From Bolinopsis microptera (lineage: Eukaryota > Ctenophora > Tentaculata > Lobata > Bolinopsidae): a DNA stretch of 64,000 nucleotides. The stretch is taken from NCBI RefSeq assembly GCF_026151205.1, contig NC_087077.1, positions 11,754,983 to 11,818,982 of the forward strand, written 5' to 3'. The notes under the pieces were generated by a model. It saw nothing but the letters and a program-made list of their open reading frames with translations. It made no database searches and was not told the origin of the DNA. This document shows, piece by piece, positions 41,877 to 51,785 of the stretch; positions within the stretch are counted from its first letter, which is position 1, and each line of letters starts with the position of its first letter. The position numbers and the translations under genes were made by a program.

Positions 41877-42637
41877 CTATTATAAACCCCTCCGGGACAG
41901 AATAAGATTCTGATAATCCCGGCTCCCGCTAAATAGATTCTGATAATCCCGGCTCCCGCTGTTAGTTTTTTTCCCGCTGAATAAATAACCCCGGCACAGC
42001 TTTTATAATCCCGCCCCGCTAATTTGGCTCAACAAAATTTGTTTTGTTTTGACATTCCATGAGAATTTCAACCGCGTACTGTCACGTGTTTTGATGACGT
42101 GTATCACGTGACTAACTACTACGACGCGCATAGGTAAAAAATGTCACGTGACCTATGGCTTAACGTAAGAACTATAAATACACTCGATCTACGTATCGGT
42201 CTAATTGCAGGCGCTGGCAAAACTCCAGCACACTGCTTACATTACTTAAACTCGTACATTAATTGGACCAGTTCCAAAACTTGTCTCGACGGTTACATTT
42301 GATTTTGTCCGGTTCGGTTAATTTTGTCGTGTTTGATATAAGCCATGTATTATAGTCGTCTACTTTGATAAACTTCATGACACGATATCATTATTAGCTT
42401 TTATCGCTTACCAGGCTTAACTCGACGCCCCTTATCGATATTCATATTCATTCAACGTTCTGACTGAGGAATAATGTTTAGATATAACGCCAATTTCAAA
42501 AGTCATAGTACCTTAGTTGTATTTATTTGGTAGTCCCCAATTCCATTTCATATTTTCCATAATGATCTCATATAGCTATATTTAAGAGTAAAATGTCAAA
42601 TTTGTTGGTCCTAGCACTAACCCGGAGGGGTTTATAA
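41877..42637. mobile_element. Candidate DNA element with 17-bp inverted ends
   Basis: The left end TTATAAACCCCTCCGGG is matched by its reverse complement CCCGGAGGGGTTTATAA at the right. Inside the left end is a 26-bp direct repeat (AGATTCTGATAATCCCGGC...) in two copies at about 41907-41960. The TTATAA at each tip is itself palindromic, so it may be target duplication or part of the ends. No transposase frame. Confidence 0.5.
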
Positions 42638-42657
42638 CACATAACACCGGCACGCTT

Positions 42658-42805
42658 AAGTTATATTAAAATAACCCCTCGTGCTAAAGCACGTCGGGGT
42701 TATTTTCATAATAATCCCTCGTGCATCGCACTCGAAATTATTATAAACTTTTCCCGCGCGTCGCGGGAAAAATTGAAATATAATCCCTGCGCATGCCGGG
42801 GTTAT
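42658..42805. repeat. Cluster of consecutive GC-tipped hairpins
   Basis: Successive palindromes: AATAACCCCTCGTGCT paired with AGCACGTCGGGGTTATT; AATAATCCCTCGTGC with a weaker partner ending AATTATTA; TTTTCCCGCGCG with CGCGGGAAAA; ATAATCCCTGCGC with GCCGGGGTTAT. Each has a loop of only a few bases. They share the theme (A/T)4-CCC...GGG-(A/T)4. Confidence 0.7.
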
Positions 42806-43422
42806 GTGTGTTATGATCCCTCATGATTGTTTTTAACAAAATTTGTTCATGATATGAAAAAATGAACGATCAAATCGACGACAATAAAGAGGGACCACTG
42901 TTGGTGGTCGATTATTAACTCTTTCCGACCAATTTTGAACCATTCTGTGTGTTCTTTTTATTATTACTATTTGTCCCCTGGTTCCAACTTGGTTCCAATT
43001 CCAAAAATCCGGATTCATCAACTCCGTCCGTGACATCCCACTCCCAGCAATACAAGCAGTTTTACAGATTTTAGTCAGCTAAGTAAATTTACCCACAATG
43101 CACAATGCGCATGAGATAAACGAGAACCGCTACGATTGTTACCGGATGATGATTAATCACTCTACACTCGACTGTCACGTGACTTTTTCAACCCGTTCTC
43201 TAGCTGGCCCTGAACGACTATTTGAAACCCTAACCCTCTAATTTGATCCCGACCCTAACCCAATCCTTAACAAAAGCATATGCTGAAACCCTAACCCTAA
43301 CGAGAAATTAGACTTATTTTCTTATTCGGTCATATCACGTGATCGAGGCAGTTTTTCGCCAATATCTCGTCAGGGGAGCATTTTAACCCTATGTCATGGG
43401 GGTGATTCGGAATCAGCGTCCG

Positions 43423-43500
43423 AAAATAAATCGATTGAAGTTGGTTTCAACTGTCGAGGGCCATTTTAGAACAATCTCGAAGATCGACTGTAGAGTGATT
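43423..43500. repeat. Direct repeat, copy 1 of 2
   Basis: ATCGATTGAAGTTGGTTTCA, then AACTGTCGAGGGCCATTTTAG and TAGAGTGATTTAGCACG. The same phrases recur at 43746-43810 with a small internal deletion. About 250 bp lies between the copies, so this could be a long direct duplication around an insertion or two copies of a short repeat. Confidence 0.75.
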
Positions 43501-43745
43501 TAGCACGATAGCTGCAATACCATGATCTAAGAATAGTGGTTTTGTTGTTGTTGTGAATTATGTACCATATACCAGGATCACCAGGAAATGAGCCGTGTTA
43601 TACTTATAATTATTAATATTATTGAGTGCAACTTTTCTGTCATTTCTTTTTGTGCTCTCTGTGTTTCGTGAGGTATATTCTTTCGTGGTATTTGATTATC
43701 TTACGTTGTAAAGTTAATAAAAAATTAATTTCAGATCTTCATGCA

Positions 43746-43810
43746 TCGATTGAAGTCGGTTTCAACTGTCGGGGGCCATTTTAGAACTGTAGAGTGATTT
43801 AGCACGCTCG
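43746..43810. repeat. Direct repeat, copy 2 of 2
   Basis: Partner of 43423-43500; it lacks the CAATCTCGAAGATCG stretch found in copy 1. Confidence 0.75.
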
Positions 43811-44166
43811 GTAATAACAAGTCTTAGCAGCATATTTGTTTGAGAGATATCACAAAGTCATCATGAACCAGGCATTTGTGAATATATGGTCTTTTGAGTA
43901 AAACATTTCACAAGTATTTAAATCAATGTTTTCTTGTCGTCCACCAACCAAAACGGATTAAACGGATTAAACGGATTAAACGGATTAAACGATTCAAAAG
44001 TCAAATTACAATGGTAATGTCTGATCAGATATTAAAAAAATTAAATTTACCCAAAAGTCATAAAGTATATATATATATATACAATGAACCCCGTAAATCT
44101 TATGAGTGAGATTCAAAATACTTAATGATTTAAATGAACTTATCTGAAAGTGTTCCGAGTCATAGA

Positions 44167-45373
44167 CTATAATTTGGCAATATTGTTAATGTTAGGAATT
44201 TGTTTGGAGGACGCTTTAGGGAATCTTCGTTCATGAGCTTTGGTAAGGAACCTTCCTAGGTCTCCGATGGTTGTAGGGTGTGCGAAGATCTGTCCAATGT
44301 CAGAGAAGAGTAATGTTTTACTTTGTTGGGACAAACAGTGGCGGAGATCTTCATAGAGAGGGCAAGTACGCAATACATGAAGTTCATCTTCGATGATTGG
44401 ATCAGGGAAAGGAAGCTCTAGAAGAAGATCGAGTGACTCCACATTTGTAGTAGAACAATGTTTGCATGCCCTATTCGAAAGTTTATGTCGATGCATGCCG
44501 TGTCTTCCAGTTTCGATGTTGTATTGATGCGAGCTTGTTCTGAGTTGCGCAAGTCTCCTAGTCTGCTGTGGCCGTAGGTTGATCGACAGGTATGTTTCGC
44601 AACCGAAGCTTGCCTTGATGAGGTTGTAGAATCCTAGTTTTCTGTTGAGTTTTCGCTCTTTGTTCCATTGTTGAACGAAAAGGGTTTTCATAGCCTCGCT
44701 GATTTTGAGCGGGTTTGAAATATCACTTCCTCCTATCAGTTGTTTCACTGCATGTGTTCTTGGTGGATTCCAGCCGGGAGAACCATAACAGTTTCAGATC
44801 CCTCTGCTCGGCGTAAGCGTGCCTCACTAAAGAAGAGCATCCCTCTTTGTCCAGTCCCTCCAACCTCCCGAGGTAGCTATAGACTTGGGACGTAAGCTCG
44901 ATGGCAAGCGGGTATCTTCCAGTGTCACCCCACACAGCGGTGTTTGAGGTCGATTTGTTGACATTCATAGTCCATTTCATAAATGATAGGCAAACTTTCT
45001 CCAGGGGGTCTTTTGCTGTATCCTGAGTAGCCGGATAACTCCCCGTAGCAAAGATAGACATGAAATTTGTCATGGGAAGCCAGATCTGACACCCGTAGGA
45101 TAGAACAGGAACAATCAGAGTGTCGAAAAGCTTAAACACAGTTGTCTTCCGGAGGTATCGAAGGTCAAGCATACTCTTGAGAGAGAAGTAGCTCCGGAGC
45201 CCTTTTTGTCTAAGCTTTATCTGAGCAAGTTTTAATGATCCCGTGAGTGTGAACGTAATTCCAAGATATGTGTACTCACGCACTGATGGCAAGGTCATTT
45301 CCCCGTAGACAAAATTAGTACTGTCCTTGAGCACCCGTCCTGCCCGGTTAAACACCATAATTGCTGTTTTTGA
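44167..45373 (-). pseudogene. 3' part of a non-LTR retrotransposon ORF2 (frameshifted)
   Basis: The minus strand from about 45373 encodes ISKTAIMVFNRAGRVL, then YLGITFTLTGSL, FDTLIVPVLSYGCQIW and NKSTSNTAVWGDTGRYPL: the thumb and C-terminal region that follows the reverse transcriptase core in LINEs. A change of frame near 44723-44748 leads into SFGCETYLSINLRPQQTRR, LAQLRTSSHQYNIETGRHG, a Cys/His cluster (ACKHC ... EDELHVLRTCPLYEDLR), ending at 44167. The polymerase active site and ORF1 are missing: the copy stops abruptly at about 45375 against unrelated tandem sequence, the usual 5' truncation. I do not assign a clade. Confidence 0.85.
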
Positions 45374-45375
45374 TA

Positions 45376-45510
45376 TGTTACCTTATCGGACCTTATTTGG
45401 ACGGACATTACTTGAACGCTGGAGGCCCTAGCGTTCATCTTAATGTCCGTTCAAATAAAGTCCGTTCAATTAATGTCCGTCCAAGTTAAAGTCCGTTGAA
45501 ATTTTTTCAA
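45376..45510. repeat. Short tandem repeat with GTCCGTTCAA units
   Basis: Repeated phrases of about 18 bp (TTAATGTCCGTTCAAATAAA, GTCCGTTCAATTAATGTCC, GTCCAAGTTAAAGTCCG) next to a small palindrome (ACGCTGGAGGCCCTAGCGT) at about 45416. It abuts the truncated LINE. Function unknown. Confidence 0.6.
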
Positions 45511-45589
45511 AAATTTTTCCATTTCGAACTTTTTGTCCAGAATATGACAACTTTGAGAACTTTATTGTGCCGTAAGTTAACGACGGATA

Positions 45590-45774
45590 GGTTCTCCTTG
45601 GTCTGCCGGAGGCACAGAAAACTCTACTAGTATATGATGTTTTCAAGGGTCACTTGGCGGAAAAAAGTCAACAAAATTATGGCACTCAACAACATAGTTT
45701 ATGAGTTAGTCCCCGCCAAAATGACAAACTTGTTCCAGCCTCTAGATATTACGGTAAATCGTGTTGCCAAGGAC
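45590..45774 (+). pseudogene. pogo/jerky-type (DDE_1) transposase fragment
   Basis: The plus-strand frame encodes IVYELVPAKMTNLFQPLDIT followed by VNRVAKD. This matches the 'P..MT.L.QPLD..VN...K' segment near the end of the DDE domain of Tc1/mariner-superfamily pogo, Tigger and jerky proteins. The frame stops making sense exactly where the hAT-like ends begin at 45775. The rest of the transposase is missing. Confidence 0.7.
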
Positions 45775-46578
45775 CAGGCTTGTCCGCCGCCGCCGAACGC
45801 CGCCGCCGCCGGGTGATTTTGCCACGCCGAACGCCGCCCATACACCCCGGCGTACATCGGCGTACGGCGTGCATTTTCTGACTTCAAAATAATTCTGTCT
45901 TCATTTGAAGATATCAGTGTTACTGATAGCGATTATAGCGGCTAGGGGCAACACACACATGATACACACCTTTAGCTAACTTAACAATATTGATTATCAG
46001 AAGAACTGAGCAGATACCTACTCATAAGTTTGACTGAAGAAGAAATTTTACAATTCGAACTTTTAAGATTTTGGGCCGATAGGCAAAAAACTTTCCCAAT
46101 ACTCTCAAACATAGTAAGAATAGTGCATTGTATACCTGCCAGTAGTGCGGAAATTGAAAGAACCTAGTCGGCTGCAGGTTTAATTCTTTCTAGTCAGCGA
46201 TCTAGAATGAATGTTAAGAATTTCAAATATACACTGTTTTGTTCTAAAAACTATGATTTTGTTTCCAACAAAAAATATTGAGAGATCCATTGATTTCGGC
46301 AATAATTTATTGTTTATGTATTTTACCTTAAATAAAATAATTGTATCAATTTGTCTCAACTTTTATTTGATAGCAGATAATACCATAACAATATACCAAC
46401 ATCATTTGTCGAAGTTAAGTCTAAATTACCCAAATTAAGTACATGATCATATTCATATTTCATAGACCTCAATTTAGTTGGCCTTGATTTCACGGCTCAC
46501 GCCGGCGTACGCCGCCGCCGCCGGTGTAATTTTAATGAAACGCCGCCGCCGATCCATTAACCACGGCGGACAAGCCTG
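45775..46578 (+). mobile_element. hAT transposon remnant
   Basis: An 804-bp element with inverted ends CAGGCTTGTCCGCCG at the left and CGGCGGACAAGCCTG at the right; CAGG starts are typical of hAT. The inside keeps the hAT C-terminal dimerisation signature on the plus strand at about 46090-46215 (LSNIVRIVHCIPASSAEIER, then SAAGLILSSQRSRMN), broken by one stop where Phe is expected in 'ERxFSAAG'. Both ends are rich in GCCGCC repeats. I could not confirm an 8-bp target duplication (CCAAGGAC against AACCTAAA). Confidence 0.8.
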
Positions 46579-46775
46579 AACCTAAAGTTGTCTAAGATAA
46601 AACCACTTCACGCCGCGCCGAATGGCTTGTAAAAGTTAACAATGAAATGCAGGACCGGGGTAGTTTGATAAAAAAAGATTTCCACAAAGCTAGAAATCAC
46701 TGATGCTTGTTTAAGCATGGACTATTTCATGCACGAAAACCCATTTAATGAAGATGATATGTGATATTAAGGTAC

Positions 46776-46875
46776 CGCGACAATTGACCCCCCGACAATT
46801 GACCCCCCGACAATTGACCCCCCGACAATTGACCCATATGTAAATTGTAATTACACTGGGGTCAATTGTCGCGAA
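46776..46875. repeat. 15-bp tandem repeat with inverted partner
   Basis: GACAATTGACCCCCC repeats about four times from 46786, followed after about 25 bp by GGGGTCAATTGTCGCG, the reverse complement of the start CGCGACAATTGACCCC. The whole ~100 bp can form a hairpin with several alternative registers. It could be a mini-MITE whose end was amplified. Confidence 0.7.
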
Positions 46876-46892
46876 ATCTAGGTTATTTTATT

Positions 46893-48440
46893 GTAGTTTT
46901 AAAAGAAAAATTCTTAACATTTTATCTTTTTTAGATCTAAAGTTTAATTCAAATTTCAAATTGATTGTACCCATTGGAGTAAAAATTATATCACTTCTTC
47001 ATGATATTTTTTGTTTCTTTTTGTCGGGCTGAAAAAAAGAAATGGTTTACAAATGAAGACTTCTTAGGGGTCGTTCACATATTACGTAATCAATATTTTG
47101 GCAATTTTTACCCCCTTCCATAATCAACCGTAATCAAGACCCAACCCCCCCCCCCTCCCCCCCCCCCCGTAATCAACCGTAAGCATTTGGAAACCCCCCT
47201 CAGCTGATTACGTAATATGTGAACGACCCCTTAATGTATCTCATTATTCTAGGTGTGACCTGTTACCTGGCAATCTGGTAACCTGTTACCTGGCAACCTG
47301 GTAACCTGTTACCTGGTAACCTAGTGTTAATGATTATCATCATTATCAACTGCAAGATCAAATCAAATGATGACATGACACAAACATCGTCATCATAAAT
47401 ATAAAATTTTAGGTTAACTAACTATACTAGTTCCACTCTATATTTAAGTTAATTAAACGTTTACAGAAAAACAATTGTAATATAAGTTTTCAAGTAATTG
47501 TCAAGGAGGTGGTCCCCAGATTGTGTAATTACCGTGAATATTTCTACTTCTAACCTTCTTGATAGGTTTAATACTCATTACTCGATAGGTAAGTTCGGCA
47601 CTTCATACTTAAGCTGTGTAATATGAGCTCAATTTTAATGAATCGAAGGCTTTTTTAGTAGCTTGAATAATCTAAATTACTTATTTTGATATTAAAAAGA
47701 CAGGGTCATTGTACTTCAATAGATCGCCCAACTGGATATTCCAGTCTAATTCAGTAAAATTGAAATGATTTAACGTCACTAATCACTACTGTCTATAGTG
47801 TCATACAGTCGTATGTCGGTAATACTACCTCAAATCTCCCTAAGATTCTCTAATCATAAGAGTCTGAGGGGCCTGAGGTGCTGATCTTCACTTTTTCAGT
47901 AACCCTAAGCCACTCTGTGCCGAGGCACTATATAAGCTGTAGGGGGGTAAGTCCTACGAGCCAGAGTGTGTATCACCAGCCGAAGCTGTACCAAATCACA
48001 GCTTGATAACTGGCCGACTTGCATCCGACCGGAGAATGCCCAGGTTTTTAGTGCATACTATTGTTTAAATGTAAGCGTTTCATTGGAATGACGCGGTTCT
48101 AACGTAACTGTGTTTGAATGTAATTTTGTAGGATCGTGAGAATATGTTTGTGACAAATTAATGATCCCGTGCATCGCTTTTAAAGCTTATGTCATTTAGT
48201 TCTATCAATCGGTCATTTTAAATGCTCTAATGACAGGTGTTACATGTTTGAACAAGGCTATAACCCCACATTTTAAGTGTACAGATGAATCACTTTCAGG
48301 AAGCGGCGATATGTTTAAACGCACACTTCTCGGCGCCAACTTCATATATATGTGTGCGCGCGCGCGCAGAGCTGCCAAATTGCACGCATCATATATCACG
48401 GTGGAAAATATCAACTTAATAACACCAGAATGTCTGTGTG
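46893..48440. repeat. Dispersed ~1.5-kb repeat, cleaner copy
   Basis: Colinear with 39179-40600. It contains a nested MITE (47067-47230), a GTTACCTGG tandem patch (about 47260-47330), a (CG)n/(TG)n stretch at about 48350 and no recognised protein. It is probably a non-autonomous repetitive element, or part of a larger one, because the flanks of the two copies differ. Confidence 0.75.
47067..47230. mobile_element. Harbinger-like MITE with TTA duplication
   Basis: A 164-bp element with ~25-bp inverted ends: GGGGTCGTTCACATATTACG at the left and CGTAATATGTGAACGACCCC at the right, flanked by TTA (47064-47066) and TTA (47231-47233). A three-base TWA duplication is typical of PIF/Harbinger. Internal C and G runs are long. 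It is nested in the 46.9-kb repeat. Confidence 0.75.
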
Positions 48441-48479
48441 TCTGTCTGTCACCAAGATGTAAATCAGATCGAACCAATT

Positions 48480-48725
48480 GTTCGATCTAATTAGATCGAA
48501 CTGCGCGCGTCCAGTTTAGATCAAACCAAACCTCGTCACACAGCGCTGACACGTATATTAACCTTATGTTTAGACACTGCTATGACTTTCGCGCAATACA
48601 TATTAGTATTGCTTTGATATAAACCGTTTGATCGAACGGTTTAAGATCAAACGGTTGGATCGTACGGTTAGATCGGACGGTTAGATGGAACGGCTAAATC
48701 GTACGGTTAGATCGTACGGTTAGTG
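48480..48725. repeat. Palindromic and tandem GATCGAACGGTT repeats
   Basis: TTGTTCGATCTAATTAGATC with GAAC forms a perfect-looking palindrome at about 48478. Farther on, about seven copies of a 13-14-bp unit (AGATCGTACGGTT and variants) run from 48628 to 48722. Units are rich in GATC. No gene seen. Confidence 0.7.
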
Positions 48726-50796
48726 TTTGCATAGTGATGTTGTGGCTCCCTGTATACAAGGGGAGGGATTAAATTGAAAACGTAAAGGCATTTAAGGTAT
48801 ATAACTTATTAAGCTGTTAATATTGTACAATGTTAAGATTTAGGCTCCTGAACTTTCCAGGACATCTTCCGGTGATAAGTGCGGATAATTTAAATAGGGC
48901 AGTCACTAATACTAAATAATACCACCGAGGAACGAAAGCTTGGTGACAACGAAGGATCGCTTCCTGGCCCACCTTCGTTATCGTGGTATGACAGATCCAC
49001 TTCTAACTGTTGGGGCTTTACATTGCTTACTTATGCACTGCACGTAAAGGCAGGACAGTCGACTAAAATGTGTTATCATCGATTATGGTATGATTAAAGA
49101 TTTAACATTGCATTCGCATCAGAAAAGCAAGATTAAATGTACCATAGAAGTATTTTTGAAATGATTACGATCCAAGGGGTACATGATCATTGCAAGATAC
49201 ATATCCTCGTCCCTTCAGCTCAAATCCGGGATTACAAGGATATTCTGACCAGTAACCTTGCTAAATGTCAACAAACATGTATAATTCTCGTGCTTAAATC
49301 AATATGTTTAGTTCGATACCTTTATCAGGGTTCTATAGCTGATTGACTTGATGGATTTAGACTGATTGCTATATCATGTTTTTAAATCACGTGCACTTTT
49401 TAAATTCCGTTTTTCATAAGGAAAACAATTTTTGACTGACTCACTGAGATTGTAACTATTGAATTATCACTTATAAAAACTTTTTTAAAAAAAAACCATG
49501 TATCTAAGTAGAAATGCAAAAGCTGATAAAATTTCGAAAATAACACATTGACTATGAAATCCTGATAAGAGTGCCATTAGAGTGGAGTAGGGGAAGGCGG
49601 GCAGTTGATTTAGCACAGCTCCAATGTCGGGCACAGAAACTCCTCTCCTACACATGAAGTGTTGGTTCTACCTGCGATTACTTTACATTAAGCCAGTGGT
49701 AGTTGTGTGGTATAACCAGCGAGTATAACACTTCACCAGCAATGGTAAATGAAAATTTGGAAATTATTAGTAGATAGTCCATTTGTACACGCTAGACAAC
49801 ATTTTGTATATCATCAGAACCATGGGATCAGACAATTTGAGTGCGCGTAAAAAGAGGATTTTACCAACCAAGTCTTAGCAGGATCGCATTATGCGATGAC
49901 ATAATCTCCAGGGAGTGACAGAGAAGAGGATTTAGATACCCAAATCTTCTAATTGGCAACTGACATTCTCGTACACCCGTCCAAGGGTGGATATATTGAA
50001 AAATATGTAATTGGAAGCATCAGTCATCAGAGTTGTACTGTTTGATAGGTCAAACGTATACCAAGCTAATGTGGACATTTTAAGCAAATTTTGTTCTTTT
50101 GAAATGAAATTCTAGTTTTTGCATTTTTTACGGACAAAAAGTTTTCCTACAACCTTAATTCACTAAACAAAACTCCAAAAAACTAGACAAGCAGGAGGAC
50201 TGACTTCCCCCCGAAGAGCAACCCTTTCCAACACTTTAAGAAACTCAGTGTCTCCAACAGTTACCCTTCCCTGGGCGGGGAGACCTAGGATCGTTCTAAG
50301 GACCCTTAGCGACTGCAGGTCGTGGACATTTCCCTAATTCACATACTCCCTGTACAAGGATAATCAGTTTGGTCGGATAATTCTATTATCACAGGTTGAA
50401 ATGCATAAACCCAAAAAAAAATGTGCTTTCATTGAGTGGCAGGCTTTTATAAGATTTTTATCGAAAAAAATCACGTTTTCATGAGGATCACGTTTTACGT
50501 TTACAATATCAAATATCAGATTGAATTATTAGTATTTGTCAATAGATTAATAGTGTGATGTACAAACAAACTAAAATTTTCCCACGTAGATATGAGATTA
50601 CCTACTAGCGGTTGGTCAAGTCGTCCTGTCTCAGTGTACAAAAGGGAGACTCCGTTCCCTGTTTGTCATATCCCTGTGTTGCAACTGAGTGTGATGTTTT
50701 CTCCTTCAAGTAATCGTATTTTCAGTACTCCACCATGTATTGAGATACTCTGCACCACTGATCGGAAATACTCTGCATAATCGTGAGATAGCACGA
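48726..50796. other. Non-coding stretch
   Basis: AT-rich DNA with only short open frames. A 62-codon frame at 50592-50780 (MRLPTSGWSSRPVSV...) could be an exon of the downstream unrecognised gene, because its composition resembles an extracellular or Cys-containing segment, but I see no firm splice support. No transposon end recognised. Confidence 0.4.
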
Positions 50797-50990
50797 ACTA
50801 CAAGTGTGATACCATGTTTTAGTGTGATACCTGTGTTAAGTGTGATACCATGTGTTAAGTGTGATACCATGTGTAAGGGGTGATACCTGTGTTAAGTGTG
50901 ATACCATGTGTTAAGTGTGATACCATGTGTTAAGTGTGATACCATGTGTGAAGTGTGATACCATGTGTTAGTGTGATACCATGTGTTCTA
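50797..50990. repeat. 19-bp tandem repeat array
   Basis: About ten copies of AAGTGTGATACCATGTGTT. Some copies lack one or two bases (GTGTGATACCTGTGTT), which suggests uncorrected sequencing indels or real drift. Confidence 0.9.
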
Positions 50991-51283
50991 TGCTGTTAGA
51001 ATATTTTAATATCGCACATTCTATCAACACTTGTATTGGAATCTTTGTTTATGAATGACAAAAAAAAGATCCAAAAAGCATTACTCTCAATCTGAGATGG
51101 AAAGGTTTTCTCACCTCTCTTGCAATTACAAGTTTGATTTCACGACACCCTTATTGCACAAAACAGTTTTTGGGGGGGGGGAGTTTAGTTTTTTTGGGAA
51201 AATTACCCGACAACTTGAACACCTTCCATCACATATCATTAGAGAAATATAAACCCGACTTGAAGGGTCGGATTTGAGGCGGT

Positions 51284-51375
51284 TCCGTGAAGTATTTACT
51301 GGAGGTTTACAGTAGCTCCCTGGAAACAAAGTGAAGTATTACTGGAGGTTTACAGTAGCTCACCTGGGAACATAT
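51284..51375. repeat. Two-copy tandem repeat (~46 bp)
   Basis: GTGAAGTATT(T)ACTGGAGGTTTACAGTAGCTC occurs twice in succession, followed by CCTGGAAACA or ACCTGGGAACA. Confidence 0.8.
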
Positions 51376-51785
51376 CAGGTCTATTTATTTGTCTTTATTT
51401 GGGTAATGGGACTTTTATATTTAAAAAAATCAAATGATTATTAGGAGAGATGAATAAGGATTCGTTAGTCGATTTAAAATAAAAACGGGTAACAATATTT
51501 TAACAAGTGACCTACCATTAGGGACACACGAGCCAATGTTGGAGCGTACCTACCATCCCACCAAACCTAATAACCTTGATCAGTCTGTTATACCAAATAC
51601 CCCTCATCCACACCCCACTCGTACCTCTGTTGAGGCTGGGACCCTCCCCTGGAGGGGTCCAATTCTCAGTGTTCTATAATGATCGGGGACACATTATCTT
51701 GGGCTCCTGCAAACTTGGCTATTGGAAGGCTGTTCTCTTCTGACTCTGAGATTTCGTTTTGATATGTCATCTGGTTCTGATGTAG

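Larger units (their letters stand above)
41561..44150. other. Non-coding repeat field with hairpins
   Basis: Sequence quality recovers here. It contains a possible inverted-repeat element (41875-42635), a series of hairpins (42658-42805), a duplicated ~75-bp block (43423-43500 and 43746-43810), a short (AAACGGATTA)n run at 43951-43990 and an (AT)n run at about 44067. Interstitial CCCTAA-like phrases at 43225-43300 are too irregular to be telomeric. No gene seen. Confidence 0.5.

Noticed and set aside
43225-43300. CCCTAA-like phrases suggesting interstitial telomere repeats
   Set aside because: Only a few irregular copies, interrupted by unrelated sequence; not a telomeric array.
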